Shown piece by piece: positions 50,201 to 60,187 of a stretch of 64,000 nucleotides of DNA. The translations under genes and the position numbers were made by a program. Each line of letters begins with the position of its first letter. Within the stretch, counting starts at the first letter, position 1. A model generated the notes under the pieces. The model had not been told where the DNA came from. It was given only the letters and a program-made list of their open reading frames with translations, and did no database searches. The DNA comes from Phallusia mammillata (Eukaryota > Chordata > Ascidiacea > Phlebobranchia > Ascidiidae): contig QLIY01000096.1 of NCBI GenBank assembly GCA_003260075.1, positions 96,795 through 160,794 on the forward strand, written 5' to 3'.

Positions 50201-53200
50201 CACGACCTGGACAGCTACCTTACAAGCCTGAAAAAGTATATCTATGATGTGTTGTACACTTACTACACAGGTAGATCTGTCTGTAAATGTTCGCATAGAA
50301 AAATGAATAAAGAACATTGCTTTGATTTGTGCAGATGGCAAATCTATCCTGGACGGTCGACTGTACATTCCATTCGGTGCTGTTGAAGTCCATATGATGA
50401 CCCCAAGCAACAACCTTTTGTTTGGCTGGAACATCGGTCTAACCTCGAAAATGTAGGGCTTGTTATGTTGATGTAAGACTTAGGCCTTGTCATACTAAAC
50501 CAAAAAAAGCCTGCTATGTCAACAGTTTGTCGTTTTTTTCCTTTGCATTAAGCAGTTGCTACCAACAAACGGGAAAAAGCTGTTTGTGAACAATGTATTC
50601 GAACTGTACTGTTTAGAGTTCCTGATGTAGTCTTTTTTGTCTTCAGAATTCCTGAACTCAATCAGGCATTGGAGATTTCTGTTATCGACGAGGCCAACAA
50701 TCCTGTTCTATGCACGCGCAATCGCAACATATTCTCTTTGGTCGGTAGCAAGTGGAACCTAAGGTACTTTAGATAGTTATTAGCGCAATCAAACACAATC
50801 TAACTTTATGTGGTTTCAATCATCTGCATTCTACAACAACTGGAAAAATTGATGTAAAGTTTATAAATCTTTGAACGAGAAAGAGATTTTTCGGTATTTT
50901 ACCAAAATAAAGTTCAATGAGAATCCCGGGAAAGATTTGTAAAAATAACCAAGTTAGCAACAATAAAAATATATTGTTTACTGCGATAAACATTTCAAGT
51001 AAGGATACTTTTTGATAAAAGTTGGACTTCGTTTTGCAGGACTATGGAATTCATTGATGCCTCGTTTTCGTTGGTCGACAGTACTGAAAGTGTTAATATC
51101 ACCGCCGTACATTCATCCGACAGCAACTGGATTCGCGAACTAAGATTCCGATTTAATGATGTGAACGCTCAACCATACACTTGTGCACTCAGCTTTGAAA
51201 CTACTGTCAGATTTACTTGTAACGTGGAGGTTTGTGTAAAACACGATTTGCTTGGCTAAACACGTCAGGACCTTGACGCCTTATACCTCACGTCGATTAT
51301 ATTTTTTTCATCATATACATCTTAAACTACTTCCGTAATAGCGTCGTATCAAAAAACAGCGCTTGATGTTTAGTTATGATAACATTCGAAATGCCTCGAC
51401 AAAAAAAAGAAGCCAAAATTTTAAGTAATATTTTCTTCATTGCATTTAGTCGGAAATATACCAGGGCCCAGTGTGTAATGCTGAGTGGACCAAAGAAGAA
51501 CTTTACGACGCAAAGAACTGGATAAAGCTTTCCATGCTCGCCACACCTATGTTGTACAAGGCGGCACACCGACCAATCGAATTCAAACGCGAGATCGCAA
51601 AGGTAAAATCCTGTTGTTTGACAGTCAACTCAAAAATTGATACAAACGTTTTTAAAAAAACAAACGCACTTTACATTTAAGCGCGTTTTACAGATAGAGA
51701 AACAATAAAATAAAAATGAAAAAGGCCATTCTTACTTATGAAGTGTAAGCGTTTTAAAAAGCCATGTTGTCCTCATCGTGAAAGACTGTTTAAAACTGCA
51801 ATTTGTGCACTTACAAGCATCTTCGATTTTTAAAGTCTTTACCATACATGTTTTAAACTGCAAACCTAATCAACCTGCTTCGTTTCAGATGATTAATTTT
51901 ACCAACTTGGAGGCCCGCGATGTTCTATGTGATTATATTAGCAAGAAGAGCCTCAAAATGATCAACTACATGAACGAAAGGAGTGCTCATTACATCAAGA
52001 AATACAGCGTTGACTACGTGGCAAAATACTACAATCAAGGTAACAGGTCAAATATGCTAAGTAAACCTACAGACTAGCGCCTAATAACACAAGGAAATTG
52101 AGGTGGGCTGAGTTGACTGAAAATTCGGTGCAGTGCAACGCATGTGACCCTCACTGGCGGTTCGACATCCCAGCACCTAATAAATTTACTTGAATTAAAA
52201 AAAAATCAGTTACAAGTTAGTACAACTAATACAAGTTATTCTGAATTCAAGTGCCTAAAATACACACTAATGAGCTGAGACATAATTGTGTAGTATACAT
52301 TTAACTTATATGGCAAACTGACATATAAACATAGATAGGCATGGTTTAACAAGTTTAATTAACTGTAATTTTCATTTCAGAGCTTGTAAAGATGATACTG
52401 GAAGGTTTTCTGCTATCTAGCGATGCGCCCAACTGGTTTACCAACAGCCAATCATTTGAGGACTACATAAGAGACGTACTGAGCTACTTTGGGGAGTACA
52501 TCACCCAAGAGCTCATCGATAGAGCAGAACAAATCTACCACTACGGTTCAAAGGTAAACCCAAGTCCAGCTTTACAAAATACCCGAAAAAAAGAATCAGT
52601 AAGAAGGTCACGTAATCACACAGGCATACTATATCAGTGAAAAAGTCCCATTCGCACATAAATAAGATAAAGCACAAATCGTCTTGACCCAAGCTGTCGA
52701 ACCACACAGATTATTATCAACTGCTACGATATAGCATAAAAATGTGCCAAAATATTTGCATTCTCGTTGCGAAAGCGCATAGACACTATGAAGACGCACA
52801 TCCATGTGCAACTACTTCACATAACAACAAACACAGACCGTGTTTACGTAAAACTTTGTAATAATTTTTTCTGTGTTATATTGTCGTAATGTTAAAAGTA
52901 GTTGTACCATATGTTTAGAAGCCGTGCAAATCGTTTCCACTAAACCTCTTTTAACAATATAAAGTTTTGTTATTAAGTTACTTTTTGAAAGGGCATTTAC
53001 AATAGAAATTAATGCAACTAACATCAACAAATTCCTTGCTTCGCAGGTCGAAATACTGTCAAGAAGATTGTATCAAGTCATGACGCCATCCTACATGAAA
53101 TTGGACTACGAGCTTACAGACTATGTCCAATTTTTCCGTGAAGCGACAGAGGTAAATTGTTACTCAACATTTGCGAATAAAACTTTGAAAACGGTAAAGT

Positions 53201-56200
53201 TGCCCAAAGATTCGTTAAGCTAGTAATTAAAAATATTAAAATAAGACGTTTAAAGTAAACTATCTGCTTTTGCAAAGAAATTTAACGGAAGAGGTTTGTA
53301 ATATTTTTCCAAAAAATGTAATATTCGTAATTATTATCCACTGCCTAATAGTTATGGACTTTCTCTGCAGCGACAAATTCAGGTATCGGAATAGTACCTA
53401 ACATTGCAATCGCATACATTTTTTATTCTTAGCATTTAACGTTTTGCTAACCAATTGCTGGCATAGATATAATTTAGATTGACTAAGAGATTTTCTCGCT
53501 TTTAACAATTTTTTCGTCCTGACCGTAGAACATCCATTATTATCACTATGTCTCCGCAAAGAGAGTGTTCCACCAATCATGGTCAGTTAAACCCAATTGG
53601 TACGAAACTTCGAGCCTCATTGAATATATTTGGGCAATCCTACTTGACTACAACGGTGGGTGTTTAACATAGACGAAGTTTTTTTTCTGTCTAATTCATT
53701 ATTGAGTAAACAGAACGTTACACCCCATTACGCTCTGAAATTGAATATTCAGTTTTATCTCGGTAAATTTGCAAGATATTTAGAGCTAACTAATCTAAGT
53801 GACGGTATATATTAACAGCAGTTCGCAATTTTGACACGCCGTGTACATTTTCAGAAGCAACTTATTACAACATTCTGACGCCGACAATAAACCAGGTTAT
53901 AACTAACAAAGGCGAGTACCTTGAACTTCCAGTTCCCGAGTCCACAAGCACGTGCAGTTACGTCTACGCCACGGATCCTATCCGAAACCGCTTTAGCGTC
54001 ATTTCCAAAGGCACTGGCCTAATCCTTGGTAAGTTGGTTAACTTGCACATGGCTTATTGCATTTTAGCCCTGCAAAAGAAAATTTATGTGTGAATAAACT
54101 GTTGCTGCCAGGCATAATATATCAACAATTTTTTAGCCCTTTCAGCAGTCTTTTTTTATTGTAGTCTTTATTGTAATATGCCGACGTTTCGATGTCCCAT
54201 ACGTGACACCTTTATCAGGGTAATAACATAAATTGAAAACACAAAGTTAATTGAAAACACGAAGTTATTGTTGTTTAATAACTTTGTGTTTTCAATTTAT
54301 GTCATTACCTTGCTGAAGGTGTCTCGTATGGGACATCGAAACCTCGACATATTAAGACTACTGAAAAAGCTAAAAATTGTTGAAAATTTATGTATGTATT
54401 AGGTACATTTTTTAGGATTGATTGCTGTTGTTTTAGCGCTTCCCGGAAAGCTGATTGAACTAGCATCTGCACGCACCGCTTACGTTACAACGAACGCTCG
54501 GGAACTGGTCAAACTCCCCTACATCAGTGATGACGTCATCTGCCGTTACAACAGTGACGTGGCCTACTGCGAATGCCCCTACATGAGCCTGAGGGTTAAG
54601 TTTGGCACAAACAGCCGAGTAATGAGAACTATCTCGGTAAGTTTTACCATAAAATATATTCATAGGCTGACATAGGGCTTTGTATAAGTATGAGGAGTCA
54701 GAAGCTATTGTGTAACACAGTACACTACAAGACTCGTAGGCTGAAAAATATGTTACTTACCAGAATGTTTATCAAGTTTGGAGCTTTCCTGACAAAATTC
54801 TTTTATCCACTTGCATGTGAAAGAAACACATATCGATAAAATTTTAATTTACACCTTTCTTAAAACCTGTGCACCGTGTCCAGCTGTTTCTTAGAAGAGC
54901 TTTTGTTGATAGTTTTATAACGACATACCATTCGTGGTGGGTGCATTGGGAGCATACGCTGAGATCACTGTGCCAACACGTTTCTTACCAAATGGAGACG
55001 AAGCTCAGACAACGACTGAATTGCTCAGCTCTTATCGCTTGCAAGAGAACTGCGCGGTTGCAATGAACGTAAGTATCAAATGTGTAAAAATAAAATAAAG
55101 TAAGTGCAAATTTAGGAGCCAGACACTGGAGTAGGCTGAGATTTATCGCATTCAACATCTAAAGTTTTTTTTAGAAACTAACAAGCTTTGTACAAATTAA
55201 CCAAAATCGTATTACATGTTTTAGCACATTTCATCACACTGGGATATTCAGTCAAAAAGTGCGATGGATTGCAGCCAGCGACTTCCTGATTCAGCAAAGA
55301 GCATGTACCCGATTTTTTACCACTCTTTCAAGAGAGCATGCTCGCTAGGTAGCGCAGGAGAGTACGCCGTTGATGCATGCTGGTATCGACAAGCTCTCGT
55401 CAAACAAACTTTGATGGGAAGCAAATTCGTTGACTGCTGTAAGTTGGTCGTGTAACATTTACCTTGGACGCGAAATACAAGCACTATGCTTTTGTTCTGA
55501 TAACATTTGTAGGTAACTGATGCTAAAAACCGAAAGGACAAGTATCTTGTTATTACGAGTCATCTAACCAGAAAGTCAAATTACCTTTTAAACCTTACAA
55601 AAGTCCAAGAGTTTTGCCCAATATATGCAGAGCAAAAACAAAATATAATTAATACTGTATTAAAAGACTAAAACAACACGGCCACCCAGGTACCCAAGCT
55701 TATTGTTTAAAAAAAAACATCCACAAAAGGAAAAATGTTAAGTCAACCACGAGTCTATGACTAAAGTAGATTTGAAATGTATTTACCAACAGCATATACT
55801 TTTTCAGGCCCTAGAAATGTTAACAAATCTCTCTTCATTTTGCTGTCTTTGAGTCGTGACTCCAACCGAATGTCGGCGGCTCGAATTGCCCGTAAAATCG
55901 CGATCAGAGCAAAGAAATCTGATATGGTGAGAAAAAAAGTTCTATTTTTGTCTTGTGTACGGGTGATTTTTGCAGTAAAACACTTATGATGTATTTTTAT
56001 GAGATAAAATAATACAAACGTTCAAACCATGTGTTTGAGCTTTGTGTTAACTAAAAAAACAACCAATTGTCTGAAAATTGTGATCGACCATTTAAAACTT
56101 CCACAAATATCACAACCACAGTATATAAGCTGTTGCTGCCAGGCATAATATCAAATTAATGGAGCCCTTTGGTAATTTTCGACGCCATACACGGGTCGCC

Positions 56201-58037
56201 TTCATCAGGGTAAATAACACCGAATGCGCGTAGTAGTACAGTGCACGACAAACAAAGGAAAAAAAGAATTAAACTCAAGTACGTCTCAACGAACGCAACC
56301 ACGGTTTCAAACGCATAATCCTTAACTATAGGATTTTTCTAATGTAGTTTGATGTCTGCAACTTTCTTAATAAAGTATGCGTCAATATCCATGTATAAGG
56401 ATATTAACAGTAAGTATAAGGGTGTTAACAGTAATTATGTATTTTCAGGCTTACGACTCCATGGTTCTTGTGACTTATGGCGGTGTCTCAGACAAATACG
56501 ATCCCTCGCCCATTGAACTTAACACTCTTAGCGACAGCGAGATACGTCAGATCTTCCGTGATCTGTCTCTAAATGGGCCACGATACAGCCACCAATCAAC
56601 AGAACGGGCTCTGCAATACGTTGCCGATCATTACAAGTCTACTGGCGCGATGGTAATCGCAAAATCACTGGTCGTGGTTGCCCCAGAGAAACTCAGCGAG
56701 GTAAGAAGTTATAATGGGTAGTGTTGCGTGGGGTAACAGCATTGTATTGTGAACAACAAACTTTCATCGGTTTCCCAACAATCTGAAATAAGACGCCATG
56801 CGATATGCAGGTTGAAGTTAATAAAAGTAGCAAAGTTACCAATGCCGAATATTCTAACCCGGAACGAATTCACTGGTCTTGAGGGAAAACAAGCTAACAA
56901 AGTCTCGTTTAACCACTCTTTAAATTTACAGAATATCATTTACACCAGGGGTCTCAAACTCAAACTGCTTTGAGGGCCAAAAACTTTTTTGTAAATTTTA
57001 CACTGTACATGGGCAACGTAATAAAAACCCGTATTCACTTGTCAATAGTACACGGCAGGGATTTATGTAAATTTTCTTCACAGAATTGCGGGATGTCTGA
57101 CATGAGCGATTTGGTGCAAAGTCTATCAGGCGACCTTACATCAGTGTTTATGTATTCTGGATTGACACACGGGGAGTGTAAGAGCATGCATGTGGACGTC
57201 GTCCTTAACACTGGTGGTAAGTTGATTAATGCAAATGTGCAAAAAGTGACAATCGTCATGTTGATTTACGTTGTAGTAAAGCGACATAGAAATGTGATTC
57301 CAATTTATTGCACTGTTTCCAAAACCATCCCACATAAGAAAACCGTACCACAAAACCTTCGTATAGGCACAAATACGATTGATTGTTTAGAGCCGCTGTA
57401 TAAGTAAAAACCACTCTCTTCTCAAACTCATGATACTAACTTACTTGAACCCACTACAACAAAACTGGAAATTTTCAAAATGTTTGAGGCACCTGATTTA
57501 AAAGTTACACTGGGGCCCTTATTTTGAGGAGCAAAGACGTAACAATGCGAAATAATCCTGCAAATCAAAGGGCAAAATTATTGGTACTAACACACTACAG
57601 TAACGACACAATGAACGCGCCTTTCGCTGAGGCGAAACAAAATTACCACAATTAGAATGATTACCGGCTCTCTAGGTGGTTTAACATGTCATTTTACTTT
57701 CAAAGAATGCCTTTGTGCGGTGCCATTCACATCAATCTTATGTGGAAAATGACTTTGAGCTTTCAAAATATGTTCAATGCAAAAATACCGTTGATTTGAC
57801 CAAGTTGATTAAGTACGAACAAAATTGATTGAGCCGTATCGGTCAAACTACCTATAATGATTTGCATTGCCTTTGTATCCAAGCTTCGAACAAACAGCAA
57901 GCATTTGATTTTACAACCTGTGCCATAACGGTGTTACTATGTCTACAGGAGTGTGTGTGAGCAAATCCACTCGTGCAGTATTTGAGCAAATGGTCGACCG
58001 AACCCACAAAGTTGTGAAAGCACACCAGCGATGTTAA
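29037..58037 (+). CDS. Large lipid transfer protein, apolipoprotein B/apolipophorin-like
   Basis: This is a secreted giant of the large lipid transfer protein family (vitellogenin, apoB, apolipophorin), expected to carry lipid in hemolymph or to oocytes. I trace 51 exons whose phases agree at every junction, total 12,546 bases including the TAA at 58035, or 4,181 residues; human apoB is about 4,560 and insect apolipophorin about 3,300. Order: signal peptide (MGRQAFALLLLMLICFVATEA), N-terminal lipid-transfer module, three giant beta-rich exons, smaller repeat-rich exons, VWD, C8-like and VWA-like regions. No polyserine phosvitin stretch is present, which argues against a classic vitellogenin, and no furin RXXR site was noticed at the apolipophorin cleavage position. 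VWD is lacking in vertebrate apoB, so apolipophorin-like is the better analogy. All introns are GT-AG except intron 26 (GC-AG). Exon coordinates are given in the sub-entries. Confidence 0.92.
29512..29634 (+). repeat. tRNA-like 5' half followed by an 89-base poly(C) run
   Basis: GCCCGCGTAGCTCAATTAGTAGAGCGCGAGT (29516..29545) has the acceptor 5' strand, D-arm and A-box of a tRNA, then turns into C residues from 29546 to 29634 instead of an anticodon loop. It is not a functional tRNA as assembled. It lies in lipoprotein intron 1. The poly(C) length may be unstable or an assembly artefact. Confidence 0.7.
30683..30800 (+). repeat. Repeat D, copy 1, hammerhead-like core (degenerate)
   Basis: Contains the family marker CTGCTGCCAGGCAT (30690s) and a core with CTGATGA at 30752..30758, stem arms GGCGCC and GACGTC, and GACGC in place of GAAAC. 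It lies in lipoprotein intron 3 just before exon 4. Confidence 0.5.
31688..32177. mobile_element. Non-autonomous hAT-like element in lipoprotein intron 5
   Basis: The 490-bp element starts CAGGGGTGCACAACCTGCGG and ends AAGGTTGCGCACCCCTG, good terminal inverted repeats. Flanks CATTAATC (31680..31687) and TATTAACC (32178..32185) form a decayed 8-bp duplication. GCGGCCGT blocks are repeated inside; there is no transposase frame. Confidence 0.8.
33170..33500. repeat. Dispersed repeat family A, copy 2 (lipoprotein intron 7)
   Basis: Shares collinear blocks with 3170..3430 and, for AAGTACACGCCTGAAAC, with 39570. The stretch is rich in GGCCCGAA and CCCGAACCCGAAA motifs and has no open frame. Confidence 0.55.
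35734..35935. mobile_element. MITE with 32-bp terminal inverted repeats, lipoprotein intron 12
   Basis: GGTGAAAATAACGACCCAAATAGACGTAAAAA (given as positions 35734..35765) is mirrored at 35904..35935 with a single mismatch. TTAA occurs just outside each end (offset by one or two bases), which might be the target site. The centre carries CTGATGA (35849..35855) and GAAAC (35773+100, i.e. 35873..35877), a hammerhead-like core arrangement. Confidence 0.8.
38500..38530 (+). repeat. tRNA-like 5' fragment in lipoprotein intron 17
   Basis: GGAATGTAGCTTAATGGTAG resembles a tRNA A-box and D-arm, without the remainder of a cloverleaf. Likely a SINE relic. Confidence 0.3.
39541..39740. repeat. Dispersed repeat family A, copy 3 (lipoprotein intron 20)
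   Basis: A diverged copy recognisable by AAATTGGTGCCTAAACTTGACCGAAACC, AGTACACGCCTGAAAC and AAGCCCAAACCCAAAGCC, similar to 33175..33480. The adjacent block to 39935 ends AGCGAAATAAACTGAA, shared with 28366..28390. Confidence 0.45.
41600..46801 (+). CDS. Lipoprotein exons 24-26: three giant exons
   Basis: Exons 41600..43066 (489 codons), 43284..45013 and 45209..46801 encode about residues 1232-2827 with hardly any interruption, in contrast to the roughly 40-100-codon exons elsewhere. The sequence alternates hydrophobic and polar residues with scattered cysteine pairs (CRWR-like CSWRC, CAKCHH, CNCGAPTPCACD), as expected of amphipathic beta-strand lipid-binding segments. The layout recalls vertebrate apoB, where one huge exon encodes the comparable region. 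Exon 26 ends in TG followed by a GC donor (GCAAGT at 46802), which alone restores frame with exon 27. Confidence 0.9.
46985..47100 (+). repeat. Repeat D, copy 2, intact hammerhead-like core
   Basis: In lipoprotein intron 26: CTGATGA at 46995..47001, stem arms GGCGTC (47003..47008) and GACGTC (47017..47022), then GAAAC at 47023..47027. The family marker ATTATGCCTGGCAGCAA follows near 47080 in inverted orientation relative to the other copies. Confidence 0.6.
47130..53655 (+). CDS. Lipoprotein exons 27-43: C-terminal lipid-binding region
   Basis: Exons: 47130..47393, 47611..47938, 48063..48242, 48549..48657, 48730..48895, 49202..49321, 49442..49640, 49755..49883, 50174..50270, 50335..50452, 50647..50763, 51040..51229, 51450..51602, 51889..52039, 52381..52553, 53047..53151 and 53529..53655. 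They encode about residues 2828-3736. Exons 27-38 continue the beta-rich pattern, while exons 39-43 look helical and Tyr/Lys-rich (KKYSVDYVAKYY, GEYITQELIDRAEQIYHY), possibly an amphipathic-helix segment before the VWD. No specific named domain is recognised here. Confidence 0.85.
48291..48470. mobile_element. Short non-autonomous hAT-like element in lipoprotein intron 29
   Basis: The 180-bp element opens CAGTGGTGGAATTC and closes with the inverted CGGCGGTGGGGTAT form. Flanks AACCTAAC (48283..48290) and GACCTAAC (48471..48478) are an 8-bp duplication with one mismatch. Confidence 0.7.
52095..52208 (+). repeat. tRNA-derived SINE in lipoprotein intron 40
   Basis: GGTGGGCTGAGTTGACT resembles an A-box and GGCGGTTCGACATCCCAGCACC a B-box with closing acceptor strand; an A-rich tail follows (TTGAATTAAAAAAAAA). 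This is the usual head-to-tail order of a tRNA-derived SINE. Confidence 0.5.
53855..55438 (+). CDS. Lipoprotein exons 44-47: VWD domain and C8-like module
   Basis: Exons 53855..54028, 54437..54636, 54913..55068 and 55225..55438 encode about residues 3737-3984. The von Willebrand factor D pattern is visible: an opening TCSYVYATDPIRNRFSV, a middle VKLPYISDDVICRYNSD, and the closing GALGAYAEITVPTRFLPNGD...LLSSYRLQENC, which parallels the family GxxGxYNxDxxDDxxxPxG...SWxxxxxC signature. Exon 47 then shows a C8-like cysteine pattern (DC, RAC, DAC, VDC over about 60 residues). VWD is common at the C-terminus of vitellogenins and apolipophorins. Confidence 0.8.
54100..54390. repeat. Repeat D, copy 3, head-to-head inverted pair
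   Basis: The family marker CTGTTGCTGCCAGGCATAAT (about 54102) precedes a minus-strand core (GTTTC 54186..54190, arms GATGTC and GACACC) and a plus-strand core (arms GGTGTC 54318..54323 and GACATC 54332..54337, GAAAC 54338..54342). Between them lies a palindrome of AACATAAATTGAAAACACAA. The two arms are about 72 bases each. Lipoprotein intron 44. Confidence 0.65.
55808..58037 (+). CDS. Lipoprotein exons 48-51: VWA-like C-terminal region
   Basis: Exons 55808..55926, 56449..56700, 57084..57216 and 57949..58037 encode about residues 3985-4181. The predicted strand-helix order fits a von Willebrand factor A fold: strand KSLFILLSLS, helix RMSAARIARKIAIRA, strand SMVLVTYGG, helix ...STERALQYVADHY, strand AKSLVVVAPE, helix MSDLVQSLSG, strand LTSVFMYSGL. 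The metal-site DxSxS motif is not intact (SLSRDS), so metal binding is doubtful. Phases fit from exon 47 to the TAA. A VWA-like tail on a lipid transfer protein is unusual; the fold assignment is my inference. Confidence 0.6.
56125..56225 (-). repeat. Repeat D, copy 4, hammerhead-like core on the minus strand
   Basis: The marker CTGTTGCTGCCAGGCATAAT (about 56130) is followed by a minus-strand core: CTGATGAA (56201..56208), arms GGCGAC and GGCGTC, and GAAAA (56176..56180). Lipoprotein intron 48. Confidence 0.55.
56946..57495. repeat. hAT-like termini flanking lipoprotein exon 50
   Basis: CAGGGGTCTCAAAC at 56946 and its partner GTTTGAGGCACCTG ending at 57495 match at 12 of 14 inverted positions. 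Flanks ATTTACAC and ATTTAAAA match at 6 of 8. A real-looking coding exon (57084..57216) lies between, so this may be one left-end fragment plus a chance match and not a single insertion. Confidence 0.35.
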
Positions 58038-58185
58038 ACCCATCGTCAGTACTGGAACTTCAACGGACTATGATTTTTCTTTTATTTCTAATTCTTGTTG
58101 ATTATTATTTGTTGGCCGTGATCGCGTGTACCATATAGAATGTGTGCGTTGATCCCGCGTGCCCTATAGCTCACAAATTTGTCGA

Positions 58186-58191
58186 AATAAA
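58186..58191 (+). terminator. Polyadenylation signal of the lipoprotein gene
   Basis: AATAAA occurs 149 bases after the stop codon at 58037. It falls in a CGAAATAAACT block that also appears in dispersed repeats (28366, 39915), so its use is uncertain. Confidence 0.4.
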
Positions 58192-58485
58192 CTGCAGCAT
58201 CTGATGCATTGTGTTCTTGACAGCAAATTGTATACCATACCGCCTTAACCAACATACACCAAATAGTTAAGGGCAGAGGGTGGATTACAGCAGAGTTTAT
58301 GTGGGAACATTTAGGAACTTGCGTTGGTGATCATGCCTTTGTCAATTTCCAATATTTGATTGTGGTTTTCATAGTTTTACTTCGTGCAAAGATTTTGGCC
58401 ACAGAATAGCAATATCCGCTTCCAGTATTGCTCCTAACATCTTTTCTACCAACGTTTCATTATATGCATTCGGTTTTGCAACTGT

Positions 58486-58575
58486 TTCCCGATTCTGTGG
58501 CACTATAGTGTAGTGTTTCTGTACTGCTATGTACCATTTTCATGCCCGATTTCAAAATTAATACAATACAATGTA
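58486..58575. repeat. Dispersed repeat family B, copy 2
   Basis: Nearly identical to 5925..6017 (GATTCTGTGGCACTA-TAGTGTAGTGTTTCTGT ... TACCATTTTCATGCCCG ... AAAATTAATACAATACAAT). Confidence 0.65.
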
Positions 58576-60171
58576 CATTGAATCAACGGCGTGAACTAAA
58601 ACCACAAGCGATTCATATAGTATAGTCCAATTGAACTATAACCTTTGTGACATGTTCCACTCGGTTGGTTAACAGCACGTTTGTTTCCGCATATACAAGC
58701 GTTGTGTAACAAGTAAACCTGAGTGACGTGAAACTTCAACTGCCTGTGTAATAATAAAACACAGTGGTGAATAAAAAAATGCGACAACCTATACCTCACG
58801 TAGGAAGTTTTGACAAAAAGGCTCGCTTACTTGACACGTGCTTATAAACCGTAAGAAAGAGCGCATGTCAACAGAAGAAACGTATAGGTGCAGGCAGCAG
58901 AATTGTTCGGGCGCAGCCAACTTGACGGGAGTAGCGTGAAATGGGGTTTCCCATGCGTTGTTTCAAACGAAGAGTTTTATTTCTCGACGCGTGCTCACCA
59001 AACGTAAGAAAGAGCGCAAGTCATTAAAAAAAGGTGCAGGCAGCAGGAAGTGAATGCACAAAAGGCGAATTAAGCACAGTTCTATGAATTCACGGTACTT
59101 AAGCCTATAATCATTATTTCCACCGGCCCTTGCATATTTGACAGAGCAGTAAGCGGGGCTACACGTAATGGCAACATAAAACATAGCTGCAGCTTGTACG
59201 CCTGTAAGTAAAAATAAATATTTGAAGCGTAGGGGCTATGTCAAGGTTGAGATGCTTTTGTAAATTATAAGCAAGTGCGTACTTAATGCATTGGCTCCAC
59301 AGTTTACGGTCGGAAATTGAAGCGTAGGCTGATGCACAAAAATGTTTTCTTTAGCACAAGGTATAGGTTAGCGTCTGCGTGTCAGACGTCGGGATTAGTT
59401 TTGCAACGATGCAATTTTTGAACGAATGACTGGTATCTACTGCCATACACTTCAATGCCTGTTAAGTCAGTAGTCTATACAAGAGAAAACATAACCATTT
59501 GCAGTACAGGGCATTATTTCCTTTTTATGGTTGACAGCACTATACGGTAGATAATAAGAACATGAAAACGTAGTTGTTTATAGGACAGCATGTTTGAACA
59601 AAGGTCTCATCTTATTAGTGATTACGATTGAGTTTTTACCATAAGAAAGCTGTACTTAACAGTTAAGGAAGATTTGGTATTGAGAACAATAAAAGACAGT
59701 TTATTTAACGTGATTTTGACTGGACATTTTTCGCAATCAAAACGCGATTTATATAAAAATGTTTAAGGCAGTTTTGGTAGCAAAGAAAGTTTATGCCGCT
59801 GCAGTCTGCTTCTTCGACCGCATTTTAAAACGGAAATGTTAAAGATTGCTTGCCGCGGCACAGCATGCAGGGATAAACAGTTTAAAGGTTAAATTATTGT
59901 TTGGAACCTGGTTTCATATTCATATTTAGCTAAAATGTTTTGGCGAGAAACAGACACGTAATGTGTAAACATAACGTTTCAAAAATTTACGTTTCGTTTG
60001 CATTTGAAATATATTGGTTTGTCTGTTCCTTGTCAGAATCTGCAAAGCGGTAAACTGTGTTTTTTTAGGTATACATAAGGCAGTGTTACAACTAGATAAG
60101 GCAATTTAAGCACAAAAATGTCTTCCCAACAAAGAAGCATTTAGCACATACAAAAATAAGTTTTGTTTTAA

Positions 60172-60187
60172 TATAATCGCAGGCAAG
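60172..60187 (+). promoter_or_regulatory. Splice acceptor just before the MGAT4-like ATG
   Basis: TATAATCGCAG ends at 60182 and leaves only a 5-base leader before the ATG. Very short leaders after an acceptor are typical of spliced-leader trans-splicing, though an upstream non-coding exon is possible. Confidence 0.4.

Larger units (their letters stand above)
58038..60182. other. Intergenic region before the MGAT4-like gene
   Basis: About 2.1 kb without a supported gene. It contains the lipoprotein 3' UTR, repeat family B copy 2 (58486..58575), and a diverged direct duplication: GTGCTTATAAACCGTAAGAAAGAGCGCA near 58840 and GTGCTCACCAAACGTAAGAAAGAGCGCA near 58990, each followed by GGTGCAGGCAGCAG. 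Confidence 0.55.

Noticed and set aside
56970-57407. 145-codon frame as a separate gene
   Set aside because: Only 57084..57216 has splice sites and phase; this is lipoprotein exon 50 read through into its introns.
29037-58037. Classic vitellogenin identity
   Set aside because: No polyserine phosvitin region is present and the size is that of apoB; the family is right, but the subfamily name would overreach.
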